A program made the position numbers and the translations under genes. Positions 1 through 5,079 of a DNA stretch of 5,079 nucleotides are shown piece after piece (position 1 is the stretch's first letter; the number at the start of each line of letters is the position of its first letter). The stretch comes from Erysipelotrichaceae bacterium (GTDB lineage Bacteria > Bacillota_I > Bacilli_A > Erysipelotrichales > Erysipelotrichaceae). Below the pieces are notes generated by a model, which was not told the DNA's origin, made no database searches, and saw only the letters and a program-made list of their open reading frames with translations. Location of the stretch: the NCBI GenBank assembly GCA_003510215.1, contig DOKQ01000117.1:1-5079 (forward strand), in the 5' to 3' direction.

Positions 1-96
1 TCCAAACAGGACCACATACTCATTATAATGCAAACTCTTCCAAGCGGAACTTACAATTGGAACAAGACTGAAACCGGAACTTTGAAAAATATTTAA
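1..96 (+). other. Possible 3' end of an upstream gene, frame undetermined
   Basis: Two + frames are open from the window edge. One ends in TAA at 94-96 and its product would finish NWNKTETGTLKNI. The other ends in TGA at 69-71 and contains TGPHTHYN, which loosely recalls the GPHxH stretch of M23 peptidases and of some toxin domains. The second frame has the more AT-rich third positions, as in the genes downstream, but about 22 codons cannot settle it. No convincing terminator hairpin follows either stop. The region may equally be non-coding. Confidence 0.2.
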
Positions 97-120
97 GGGA
101 AATGAATAAAGTTGCTTCTG

Positions 121-148
121 TTGTTTTTAAACTGTAATCTGTTATAAT
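121..148 (+). promoter_or_regulatory. Sigma-A-type promoter for the GGDEF/EAL gene
   Basis: A perfect -10 box TATAAT lies at 143-148 with a plausible -35 box TTGTTT at 121-126, spaced 16 bp. Transcription would start near 155, giving a leader of only about 20 nt before the ATG at 174. There is no room for a riboswitch or long regulatory leader. The stretch upstream is AT-rich, which would favour promoter activity. No operator-like palindrome overlaps the boxes. Confidence 0.65.
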
Positions 149-173
149 GGATGCTGTTATGGTGGAATGAGTT

Positions 174-2549
174 ATGAAAAAACGGTTTTTGTATCAAGGA
201 TTAGTGTTGTTGTTTTTACTAATAGTGTTATTTGTTTTATATGCACTCGTATTTGGAAATATTGCTCAGGCAATCTATCTTACAGTGCTGTATGCTACAG
301 TGATTATTTTCTCAATAAATGCTTTTCTCTTAGGTTATCATGAAAACAATGAGGTTCTTAAAGCTGGTTCTATCACTTTATTTGGATCTGGATTGCTAAA
401 CATCATCCTTTCGTTGACCACGGGTTATATCAGTGAAGAATACTTCTCTATTCTAATTTGGTCATCAACGTGGGTATCACTTGTAGGAAGCATTCTAGTT
501 ACTTTTGGCATGATTCGACAGCACTTAAATAATCAGGTGCGCAAGAATTTTATGAGTCTTTTTGAGCAGTTCAATGAAACTGTGTATTTTGATATTAATG
601 TCAAGGATGAGTCCTTGAATCTATATTTTTCTGATGCTTTTGTCAAAAAGCACAAGCTTTCCTATACCCATTTACATATGCGTATGATTGACTGGTGGAA
701 GCTTGTTTGTACAGATGATAAACTGAGAATTCAAGAATTTTATGATCAGGCGAAAAATAACATAATGGATGAAGTGAAATTTCGCATTAGGTATCCTGAG
801 ATGGACGATGAATGTTGGGTGTTTTGTAAGATTTCAAGAAGTTCTGAGTATCATTTTTTGGGTATCGCGATTGAAGTCACATCGATTCAGAAGCTTAATG
901 ATATGTTTGAAAAAACCTCGAAAGAACTTCGAGACAAATTGATTGAGGAGCAATATGTGTTGGATCATACGAAGGAGTTAATTGCTCGAATTGATTTAAC
1001 CGGTGAAATTCTTTATCTTACTCCATCCTTTACATCCGTGTATCCTTTAACGATAGATGAGATGATGGGTAAAAATATATCCTACATCAACGAATTAGTG
1101 GGTATTTATGATCATAGTTGGGTAGAGATTACTGTTTTAAAATCCATGACATCAGGATTAAGTAAATATGAGAAAGAGGGAGTTACTCGCTGGATTTCCT
1201 GGCATAATGAAGTTGTTTATGATAACCTGTCCAATCCTGAGTACATCATATGTATTGGGCATGATGTTACTGATTTGCAACTGCTTAATGAAAAACTTAG
1301 TTATGAAAATATACATGATTCCTTGACAAAGTTGTATAACCGATTAGGGTTATATCAGTGGATGGAACAGGTAAATATGAGTCAAACATATGCTGTTTAT
1401 TACTTGGATATCGAGTCTTTTTCTACTGTCAATGAGTACTATGGCAACCATGTGGGCGATCAGATTATGATTCAGATGGCGAGTAAACTGTCGTCCATTT
1501 CTTCAAATCAAGTGCTTTGTGCAAGGATTTCCGGAGATGAGTTTGTGATTGTCAGTGAGATTGAACAACAGGAACAAGCTCGAGAATTTGGACGCCATCT
1601 TGTCTCGTTACTTCATCAAAGTTATAAGGTGGAGGAAATCTCGATTACCATGGACGTTAACGTAGGTTATGCCATATATCCTTCGGATGCTTCATCCCTA
1701 TCGACAGTACTGTCTATGGCAAATACGGCCCTAGTTTCTGTGAAGAAAAACCGTTCATTGCGATTAGTGAGGTTTGACACTTCCATGAATGAGCAGCTGA
1801 TGTACCAGGTAATTATGGAGAAAGATATTCGGGATGGTATCGAGCATGCAGAGATCGATGTGTTCTTTCAGGATATTCTAGATGTCAAACACCATGAAGT
1901 GGCGTTCATTGAAGCACTTGCCAGATGGAATCATAAGGATTTGGGATGGATTTCTCCAAAAACTCTGTTTGAGTTTGCCTCAAAGACAGGTCTTGTGATG
2001 GATTTGGATCTATATCTAGTCGAAAAGGCGATGACACAGTTTTCCTCTTTGCAACATGAAGAACGATTTAACAGGTCTGTTTGCAACTTGAATGTGACTC
2101 CGCCGCTACTATTAAACGAAAACTTACCAAACCGACTACTTGAGCTAACTAACCGTTTGAGTATTAATCCAAATCGTGTCTGCATTGAGATTTGTGAGTC
2201 GATGTTTGTTCACTCTGAAGACTTGTACCTTAGCCAATTAAACACACTTAAAAGCATGGGGTTTTTAATAGCAATTGATGACTTTGGAAATGAGTATTCA
2301 TCATTATCTGTACTCGACCAAGTGCCGTTTGATATTCTTAAGATTGATAAGTTGTTTATAAACAAAATCGATAGTTTATTCCACAAAGAAATCATGAATA
2401 CACTTATCAAGGTGTCTAGGTCTTCTGATAAAATCATCATCGTTGAAGGTATCGAAACAGAGCTTCAGAGTGAGCATTTACTGAGTTTAGGATGTCAGTA
2501 TCATCAAGGGTATTTATACTCCCGACCTAGAAAATTAATTGATAATTAA
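174..2549 (+). CDS. Membrane-anchored PAS-PAS-GGDEF-EAL cyclic-di-GMP signalling protein, probably a phosphodiesterase
   Basis: The 791-residue protein probably controls cellular cyclic-di-GMP, hydrolysing it to pGpG at the membrane in response to a signal. The N-terminus has four predicted transmembrane helices (about 8-27, 32-54, 64-84, 91-114). Two PAS-like domains follow (about 122-240 and 258-375), joined by a charged helical linker near 243-263; the second ends in the usual HDVTD linker. GGDEF spans about 377-545: HDSLTKLYNR at 381, metal residue D412, and SGDEF at 453-457. Usually conserved positions differ (DIE for DID, S417 for the FK lysine, NE for ND, GN for GH, AN for AD), and the inhibitory RxxD site is missing, so cyclase activity is doubtful. 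EAL spans about 555-791 and keeps EAL at 580-582, N638, EICE at 672-675, D702/D703, K723, E758/E761 and QGY at 778-780, which supports phosphodiesterase activity. Loop 6 reads DDFGNEYSS instead of DDFGTGYSS. The ATG at 174 is chosen because GGTGGA at 161-166 lies 7 nt upstream and MKKR precedes the first helix. The domain architecture is certain; the activity is inferred. Confidence 0.93.
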   Translation: MKKRFLYQGLVLLFLLIVLFVLYALVFGNIAQAIYLTVLYATVIIFSINAFLLGYHENNEVLKAGSITLFGSGLLNIILSLTTGYISEEYFSILIWSSTWVSLVGSILVTFGMIRQHLNNQVRKNFMSLFEQFNETVYFDINVKDESLNLYFSDAFVKKHKLSYTHLHMRMIDWWKLVCTDDKLRIQEFYDQAKNNIMDEVKFRIRYPEMDDECWVFCKISRSSEYHFLGIAIEVTSIQKLNDMFEKTSKELRDKLIEEQYVLDHTKELIARIDLTGEILYLTPSFTSVYPLTIDEMMGKNISYINELVGIYDHSWVEITVLKSMTSGLSKYEKEGVTRWISWHNEVVYDNLSNPEYIICIGHDVTDLQLLNEKLSYENIHDSLTKLYNRLGLYQWMEQVNMSQTYAVYYLDIESFSTVNEYYGNHVGDQIMIQMASKLSSISSNQVLCARISGDEFVIVSEIEQQEQAREFGRHLVSLLHQSYKVEEISITMDVNVGYAIYPSDASSLSTVLSMANTALVSVKKNRSLRLVRFDTSMNEQLMYQVIMEKDIRDGIEHAEIDVFFQDILDVKHHEVAFIEALARWNHKDLGWISPKTLFEFASKTGLVMDLDLYLVEKAMTQFSSLQHEERFNRSVCNLNVTPPLLLNENLPNRLLELTNRLSINPNRVCIEICESMFVHSEDLYLSQLNTLKSMGFLIAIDDFGNEYSSLSVLDQVPFDILKIDKLFINKIDSLFHKEIMNTLIKVSRSSDKIIIVEGIETELQSEHLLSLGCQYHQGYLYSRPRKLIDN

Positions 2550-2573
2550 AATAATAAAAAATGCGATTATTTT
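2548..2573 (+). repeat. AT-only inverted repeat at the stop codon of the GGDEF/EAL gene
   Basis: AAAATAAT at 2548-2555 is perfectly complementary to ATTATTTT at 2566-2573, with a 10-nt loop. It begins within the TAA stop. The stem has no G-C pair and no true U-tract follows, so it would be a weak terminator at best. It might protect the 3' end of the message, or be chance in AT-rich DNA. Confidence 0.3.
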
Positions 2574-2588
2574 CACACAGAATACACA

Positions 2589-2616
2589 TTGACACGATAA
2601 AATATGGGCATACAAG
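2589..2616 (+). promoter_or_regulatory. Candidate promoter for the PPC-domain gene
   Basis: A perfect -35 box TTGACA lies at 2589-2594, but the best -10 at the right spacing is TACAAG at 2611-2616 (16-bp spacer), only four of six consensus bases. If used, it would give a leader of about 95 nt containing the hairpin at 2673-2700. A rival is TATAAA at 2671-2676 with a poor -35 TTGTAT at 2649-2654; that start site would fall inside the hairpin. The choice cannot be made from sequence alone. Confidence 0.35.
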
Positions 2617-2672
2617 GCAAGTAATATTCATTTTTCATTTTTCCCTCTTTGTATAGATCCCTCAACCTTGTA

Positions 2673-2707
2673 TAAACCGCACAACCAGTTGTGCGGTTTA
2701 CTCTTTT
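2673..2707 (+). terminator. Strong hairpin: intrinsic terminator or leader attenuator before the PPC gene
   Basis: TAAACCGCACAA at 2673-2684 pairs perfectly with TTGTGCGGTTTA at 2689-2700, giving a 12-bp stem around the loop CCAG. The tail CTCTTTT follows at 2701-2707, so the U-tract is interrupted. It is the first stable hairpin after the GGDEF/EAL gene, 124 bp past its stop, and probably ends that transcript. However, it also ends only 7 nt before the Shine-Dalgarno of the next gene, so any transcript started upstream must pass it to express the PPC gene. That leaves attenuation possible. Confidence 0.65.
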
Positions 2708-2714
2708 AAGGAGG
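2708..2714 (+). promoter_or_regulatory. Ribosome-binding site that fixes the PPC start codon
   Basis: AAGGAGG at 2708-2714 is a full Shine-Dalgarno match, but only three bases (CAT) separate it from the ATG at 2718, closer than the usual 5-9. The reading frame is open further upstream, to a GTG at 2691. That GTG lies in the hairpin and would put the Shine-Dalgarno inside the coding region, so 2718 is preferred. Confidence 0.75.
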
Positions 2715-2717
2715 CAT

Positions 2718-3116
2718 ATGAAACATATTGTCCATAGATTATTACCCAACCAGGATATTAAACCATCGCTTGTGGAGTTGTGTGAGTCACATCGTATTAC
2801 TTCCGCTGTTTTAGTGATGGGAATCGGGAGTGTTTCTTCCTTTCGCCTTCGAGTGAGTGATGGGAAAAGCATCATAGAATCTGATGAAGCCTGGGAGATT
2901 GTGTCATTAAGTGGAACGATCTCTAAAGGAAAGGCGCATATACACATCTCGCTGAGTGGTCAGGATGGTCACGTTGTTGGGGGACATTTAATGGATAAAA
3001 CGATTGTTAAGACAACCGTTGAACTCTATATCCAAGGATTTGATCATCTTTCCTTTAATCGAGAATTTGATGAAAAGACAGGATACGACGAATTGATTGT
3101 TAAAGATCAAGGATAG
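2718..3116 (+). CDS. Stand-alone PPC/DUF296-domain protein
   Basis: The 132-residue product consists almost entirely of one PPC domain (DUF296), the domain found next to AT-hooks in plant nuclear proteins and alone in many bacteria and archaea. The family hallmarks are present: an N-terminal RLLPNQDIKPSLVELC segment, GIGSV at 35-39 followed by the LR of the first strand pair, E(x)nSLSGTIS near 60-70, AHIHISL at 73-79, and VVGGHL at 86-91. H74, H76 and H90 are in the conserved histidine positions thought to form a metal or ligand site in prokaryotic members. There is no AT-hook, signal peptide or membrane segment, so it is a small cytoplasmic protein, likely trimeric by analogy with solved family members. 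Its biochemical role is unknown; plant data do not prove DNA binding here. It has its own terminator, and nothing ties it to the neighbouring genes beyond proximity. Confidence 0.88.
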   Translation: MKHIVHRLLPNQDIKPSLVELCESHRITSAVLVMGIGSVSSFRLRVSDGKSIIESDEAWEIVSLSGTISKGKAHIHISLSGQDGHVVGGHLMDKTIVKTTVELYIQGFDHLSFNREFDEKTGYDELIVKDQG

Positions 3117-3129
3117 CGTATCCTTTTTT
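3109..3129 (+). terminator. Intrinsic terminator overlapping the PPC stop codon
   Basis: AAGGATA at 3109-3115 pairs perfectly with TATCCTT at 3119-3125 around the loop GCG, and the run of six T's at 3124-3129 gives the U-tract. The TAG stop at 3114-3116 lies in the hairpin, so a ribosome finishing translation would cover the left arm. The stem is short (7 bp) and AT-rich, so some read-through into the dehydrogenase gene is possible. Confidence 0.6.
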
Positions 3130-3194
3130 GATAAATCGTTTGATTTTGTTAGTATATTCTTTTTTTTGACATTTCCGAAATCATCTGTTAGTTT
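3128..3194 (+). promoter_or_regulatory. Promoter region of the SDR gene, two candidates
   Basis: Candidate A is TTGATA (3128-3133) with TATATT (3153-3158), both five of six consensus bases but with a long 19-bp spacer. Candidate B is a perfect TTGACA (3166-3171) preceded by a T-run, with a weak -10 TAGTTT (3189-3194) at 17 bp. Either leaves a short leader before AAGGAGG at 3201-3207. A minor near-palindrome ATTTCCGAAAT lies at 3171-3181, next to the second -35. No MhqR-like palindrome is present here. Confidence 0.4.
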
Positions 3195-3215
3195 TGATGT
3201 AAGGAGGTCAATTCT

Positions 3216-3977
3216 ATGAAACGACTAAATGATAATGTAGTAATAATTACCGGCGCCGCAAGTGGAATGGGCCGCGCCATGGCACTCTTGTTTAGTAAAC
3301 AGGGGGCAAAAGTAGTTGCATCCGATATTAATGAAGAAAGTTTAAGTAAAGTTGTTAAAGAGATTCAGGACGAAGGGAATCAAGCGATTGGCATTGTTTG
3401 TAATGTGGCTAAACAAGAAGATGTTGAACATTTGATTGATCAGGCAATTGAATCTTTCGGGAAGTTGGATATTCTTGTAAACAATGCAGGTATCATGGAT
3501 AATTTCCTACCAGCTCATGAGGTTGATAATGACACATGGAACCGAGTTTTTGCAGTGAATACGAATAGTGTGATGTATTCAATGAGAAAAGCCATTCCTA
3601 TCTTTATGAAACAAGGTAAAGGTGTAATTCTCAATATTGCTTCAGCTGCGGGTGTAGTTGGCGCTCGGGCAGGAATGGCGTATACTGCGAGTAAACATGC
3701 GGTAGTTGGAATGACAAAGAATGCAGCCTTTATGTATGCAAAGGAAGGAGTTCGTATAAATGCGATATTACCGGGAGGTATTAATACAAATATTGGTACA
3801 ACAATGACGAATCCAAGTCATTTCGGGTATGGTAAAACCATGCCGGGTATGGAACTGAATCCTCGCTTTGGTGAATCCGAAGAGATTGCTCGTGCTGCAC
3901 TATATTTAGTCAGTGATGAAGCTTCATTTGTAAACGGTGCCTTACTAGCAGTAGACGGTGGCTGGATGGCATACTAG
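3216..3977 (+). CDS. Classical short-chain dehydrogenase/reductase (SDR), probably NAD(H)-dependent
   Basis: The 253-residue protein has the usual length and all motifs of a classical SDR, a cytoplasmic enzyme oxidising an alcohol or reducing a ketone. The Rossmann cofactor motif TGAASGMG is at 12-19, and D37 at the end of the second strand favours NAD(H) over NADP(H). NNAG is at 89-92. The catalytic set is complete: N115, S143, Y156 and K160 (YTASK). The post-catalytic PGG motif and the C-terminal VDGGW are typical of the subgroup annotated as glucose 1-dehydrogenase-like or 3-oxoacyl-ACP reductase-like, but the substrate cannot be read from sequence and those labels should not be taken literally. 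No other fatty-acid synthesis genes are adjacent, which argues against FabG. Start: ATG 8 nt after the strong AAGGAGG at 3201-3207. The gene lies between two terminators and so is probably transcribed alone. Confidence 0.93.
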   Translation: MKRLNDNVVIITGAASGMGRAMALLFSKQGAKVVASDINEESLSKVVKEIQDEGNQAIGIVCNVAKQEDVEHLIDQAIESFGKLDILVNNAGIMDNFLPAHEVDNDTWNRVFAVNTNSVMYSMRKAIPIFMKQGKGVILNIASAAGVVGARAGMAYTASKHAVVGMTKNAAFMYAKEGVRINAILPGGINTNIGTTMTNPSHFGYGKTMPGMELNPRFGESEEIARAALYLVSDEASFVNGALLAVDGGWMAY

Positions 3978-3993
3978 TCCGATTAACTTAGAC

Positions 3994-4025
3994 AAGGAAG
4001 ACGTGAAGAACTCATGTCTTCCTTT
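3994..4025 (+). terminator. Intrinsic terminator after the SDR gene
   Basis: The arm at 3994-4006 pairs with 4012-4024 through 13 base pairs, one of them a G-U wobble, around the loop AGAAC. It starts 17 nt after the SDR stop. The T-tail is short (three T's, then ATGGG), so the hairpin is strong but the U-tract is weak. It separates the SDR transcript from the dioxygenase promoter about 15 bp further on. Confidence 0.75.
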
Positions 4026-4034
4026 ATGGGCATA

Positions 4035-4052
4035 TATCTTGAATTCAAGATA
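4035..4052. promoter_or_regulatory. Perfect 18-bp palindrome, likely MhqR-type operator
   Basis: TATCTTGAATTCAAGATA is a perfect inverted repeat of two 9-bp arms. It overlaps the -35 box of the dioxygenase promoter, the expected place for a repressor. From memory, the Bacillus subtilis MhqR operator is a 9+9 inverted repeat of the form tATCTcgaAtTCgAGATa; this site agrees at 16 of 18 positions and differs symmetrically at one base per arm. MhqR is a MarR-family repressor controlling mhqA, mhqED and mhqNOP, which encode dioxygenases of the kind immediately downstream. The regulator gene itself is not in the window. A further isolated half-like TAAGATA occurs at 4074-4080 near the expected start site. 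Confidence 0.75.
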
Positions 4053-4066
4053 AAATACAATATAAT
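4039..4066 (+). promoter_or_regulatory. Sigma-A-type promoter of the ring-cleaving dioxygenase
   Basis: A perfect -10 TATAAT at 4061-4066 is spaced 16 bp from the -35 TTGAAT at 4039-4044, which lies inside the palindromic operator. Transcription would start near 4073, leaving a leader of about 26 nt that contains AAAGGAG at 4084-4090, 8 nt before the ATG. Repressor binding at the palindrome would block the -35 element. Confidence 0.75.
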
Positions 4067-4098
4067 TGGATTATAAGATATTCAAAGGAGAATTAGAT

Positions 4099-5079
4099 AT
4101 GAACGCATTAAAAGGAATTCATCACGTTACAGCTATTACAAGCAGTGCAGAGAAAATTTATGATTTTTTTACAAATATATTAGGAGTTCGATTAGTTAAG
4201 AAGACGGTTAATCAAGATGATATCCAAACCTATCACTTGTTCTTTGCGGACGATCGTGGAAGTGCCGGTACAGATGTAACTTTCTTTGATTTTGCGGGAA
4301 TTCAAAAGGCACAAAAGGGTGCTGATGAAATTGCCAAAACGTCTATGAGAGTTCCAAATGATGAGGCTTTAGATTACTATCTGCGTCGTTTTAATAAGTT
4401 TGGTGTTAAAAATGAAGGAATCAAAGAATTATTTGGTAAGAAAACACTTGAGTTTGAGGATTTTGATGGACAGGAGTACATTTTATTCTCGGATGAAAAA
4501 AATGAAGGTGTTGCTTCTGGTACTCCATGGCTCAAAGGGCCTATACCTAATGAGTATGGAATTACAGGGTTAGGTCCAATCTATTTTAGAGTTTCTAACG
4601 TGGAACAGATGAGTAAAATACTTGAAGTTGCCTTAACATTTAAGAGGGTGGCACAAGAAGGAAACCTTACGTTGTTTGAAACAGGTGAAGGTGGAAACGG
4701 AGCAGGAGTTATTTTAGAAGATGCCAAAGGATTACCTAGAGCTTATCAAGGCTTTGGTGGAGTTCACCATGTTGCATTTAGAATCGAAGATAAAGTGGAG
4801 CTAGATGAGTGGATTGATCGTCTAAATAAACTTGGTGCAAATCATTCTGGATTTGTGGATCGTTTCTATTTCAAATCACTTTATACACGTTTATATCCAG
4901 GTATATTGTTTGAGTTCGCAACCGAAGGGCCTGGTTTTATCGATGATGAAGAACCATATGAAATTCTAGGGGAAAAGCTGGCTTTACCTCCGCGCTTTAG
5001 AAATCAACGTGAGAAGATTGAAAAGCTAGTAAGACATATTGATACGGTTCGTAGTACCAAAGAGTTTAAAAAGGATTAT
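4099..5079 (+). CDS. Ring-cleaving dioxygenase of the MhqA/MhqE/MhqO family (two VOC/glyoxalase domains), cut by the window edge
   Basis: The 327 codons visible have no stop, so the gene continues past the window. Since MhqO-type proteins are about 310-330 residues, almost all of it is present. It has two vicinal-oxygen-chelate (glyoxalase/bleomycin-resistance) modules, about 5-135 and 153-275. Likely metal ligands follow the family pattern: the HH pair at 8-9 (GIHHVTAIT), H223/H224 in GVHHVAFR, and E272 in GILFEFATEGPG. The segment DRFYFKSLYTR (254-264) and the tail LGEKLALPPRF are close to the MhqO signature. Family members are thought to open hydroquinone or catechol-like rings and to protect against quinones; most evidence is genetic, from Bacillus subtilis and Staphylococcus. 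The enzyme would be cytoplasmic and iron- or other metal-dependent. Start: ATG with AAAGGAG at 4084-4090. An MhqR-like operator overlaps the promoter, supporting induction by quinone-type electrophiles. Which of mhqA, mhqE or mhqO it matches cannot be told. Confidence 0.9.
   Translation, partial: MNALKGIHHVTAITSSAEKIYDFFTNILGVRLVKKTVNQDDIQTYHLFFADDRGSAGTDVTFFDFAGIQKAQKGADEIAKTSMRVPNDEALDYYLRRFNKFGVKNEGIKELFGKKTLEFEDFDGQEYILFSDEKNEGVASGTPWLKGPIPNEYGITGLGPIYFRVSNVEQMSKILEVALTFKRVAQEGNLTLFETGEGGNGAGVILEDAKGLPRAYQGFGGVHHVAFRIEDKVELDEWIDRLNKLGANHSGFVDRFYFKSLYTRLYPGILFEFATEGPGFIDDEEPYEILGEKLALPPRFRNQREKIEKLVRHIDTVRSTKEFKKDY

Noticed and set aside
21..30. 10-bp palindrome CATTATAATG containing a TATAAT
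   Set aside because: Short and AT-rich, with no suitable -35 in view (the window edge is too close) and a much better promoter at 121-148.
149..173. Possible cyclic-di-GMP riboswitch before the GGDEF/EAL gene
   Set aside because: The leader is only about 20 nt and has none of the conserved riboswitch elements.
151..177. Mini-ORF (MLLWWNEL) whose TGA overlaps the GGDEF/EAL start as ATGA
   Set aside because: Its ATG lies upstream of the predicted transcription start near 155, and it has no ribosome-binding site.
1931..2440. Two - strand open frames of 84 and 76 codons
   Set aside because: Both lie opposite the well-conserved EAL domain and their products resemble no family; they are shadows of the real gene.
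2691..2717. Upstream GTG start for the PPC gene
   Set aside because: It would start inside the hairpin without a ribosome-binding site and place AAGGAGG within the coding region; the PPC domain begins naturally at 2718.
2573..2947. 124-codon open frame on the - strand
   Set aside because: It runs antisense across the PPC gene and the intergenic hairpin, shows no recognisable domain, and the + strand frame there has clear family motifs.
3171..3181. Near-palindrome ATTTCCGAAAT before the SDR gene
   Set aside because: Only five bases per arm, AT-rich, and it matches no operator I recognise.

Overview
The window comes from a low-GC Gram-positive bacterium (Bacillota). The DNA is AT-rich, ribosome-binding sites are strong AAGGAGG-type sequences, promoters look like sigma-A promoters with TATAAT boxes, and TGG encodes tryptophan while stops are TAA or TAG. 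The last gene closely resembles the MhqA/MhqE/MhqO ring-cleaving dioxygenases of Bacillus, Staphylococcus and lactobacilli. The genus cannot be fixed from sequence alone. All four recognisable genes lie on the + strand, and each appears to have its own promoter and/or terminator, so this is a row of single-gene units rather than an operon.

Layout: (1) Positions 1-96 may hold the tail of an upstream gene whose frame cannot be decided. A good promoter at 121-148 follows. (2) 174-2549 encodes a 791-residue membrane-anchored cyclic-di-GMP protein: four transmembrane helices, two PAS-like domains, a partly degenerate GGDEF domain and a well-conserved EAL domain. It is most likely a sensory phosphodiesterase. 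(3) 2550-2717 is a 168-bp intergenic region with an AT-only inverted repeat after the stop codon, a possible promoter, a pair of alternative long-range pairings and a perfect 12-bp GC-containing hairpin just 7 nt before the next Shine-Dalgarno. (4) 2718-3116 encodes a stand-alone PPC/DUF296-domain protein of unknown role, whose stop codon lies inside its own terminator hairpin. (5) 3216-3977 encodes a classical short-chain dehydrogenase/reductase with an intact catalytic set and an acidic residue suggesting NAD(H), followed by a strong terminator hairpin. (6) 4099-5079 encodes a two-domain vicinal-oxygen-chelate ring-cleaving dioxygenase that runs off the window.

The clearest regulatory signal is a perfect 18-bp palindrome (4035-4052) overlapping the -35 box of the dioxygenase promoter. 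It closely matches the operator of MhqR, the MarR-family quinone-sensing repressor of Bacillus subtilis, as I remember it. The dioxygenase is therefore probably induced by quinones or related electrophiles. The dehydrogenase has no such site upstream and is separated by a terminator, so shared regulation is not supported. I see no wholly new system; the points most worth checking are the MhqR-like operator, the unusual GGDEF/EAL residues and the hairpin in the PPC-gene leader.
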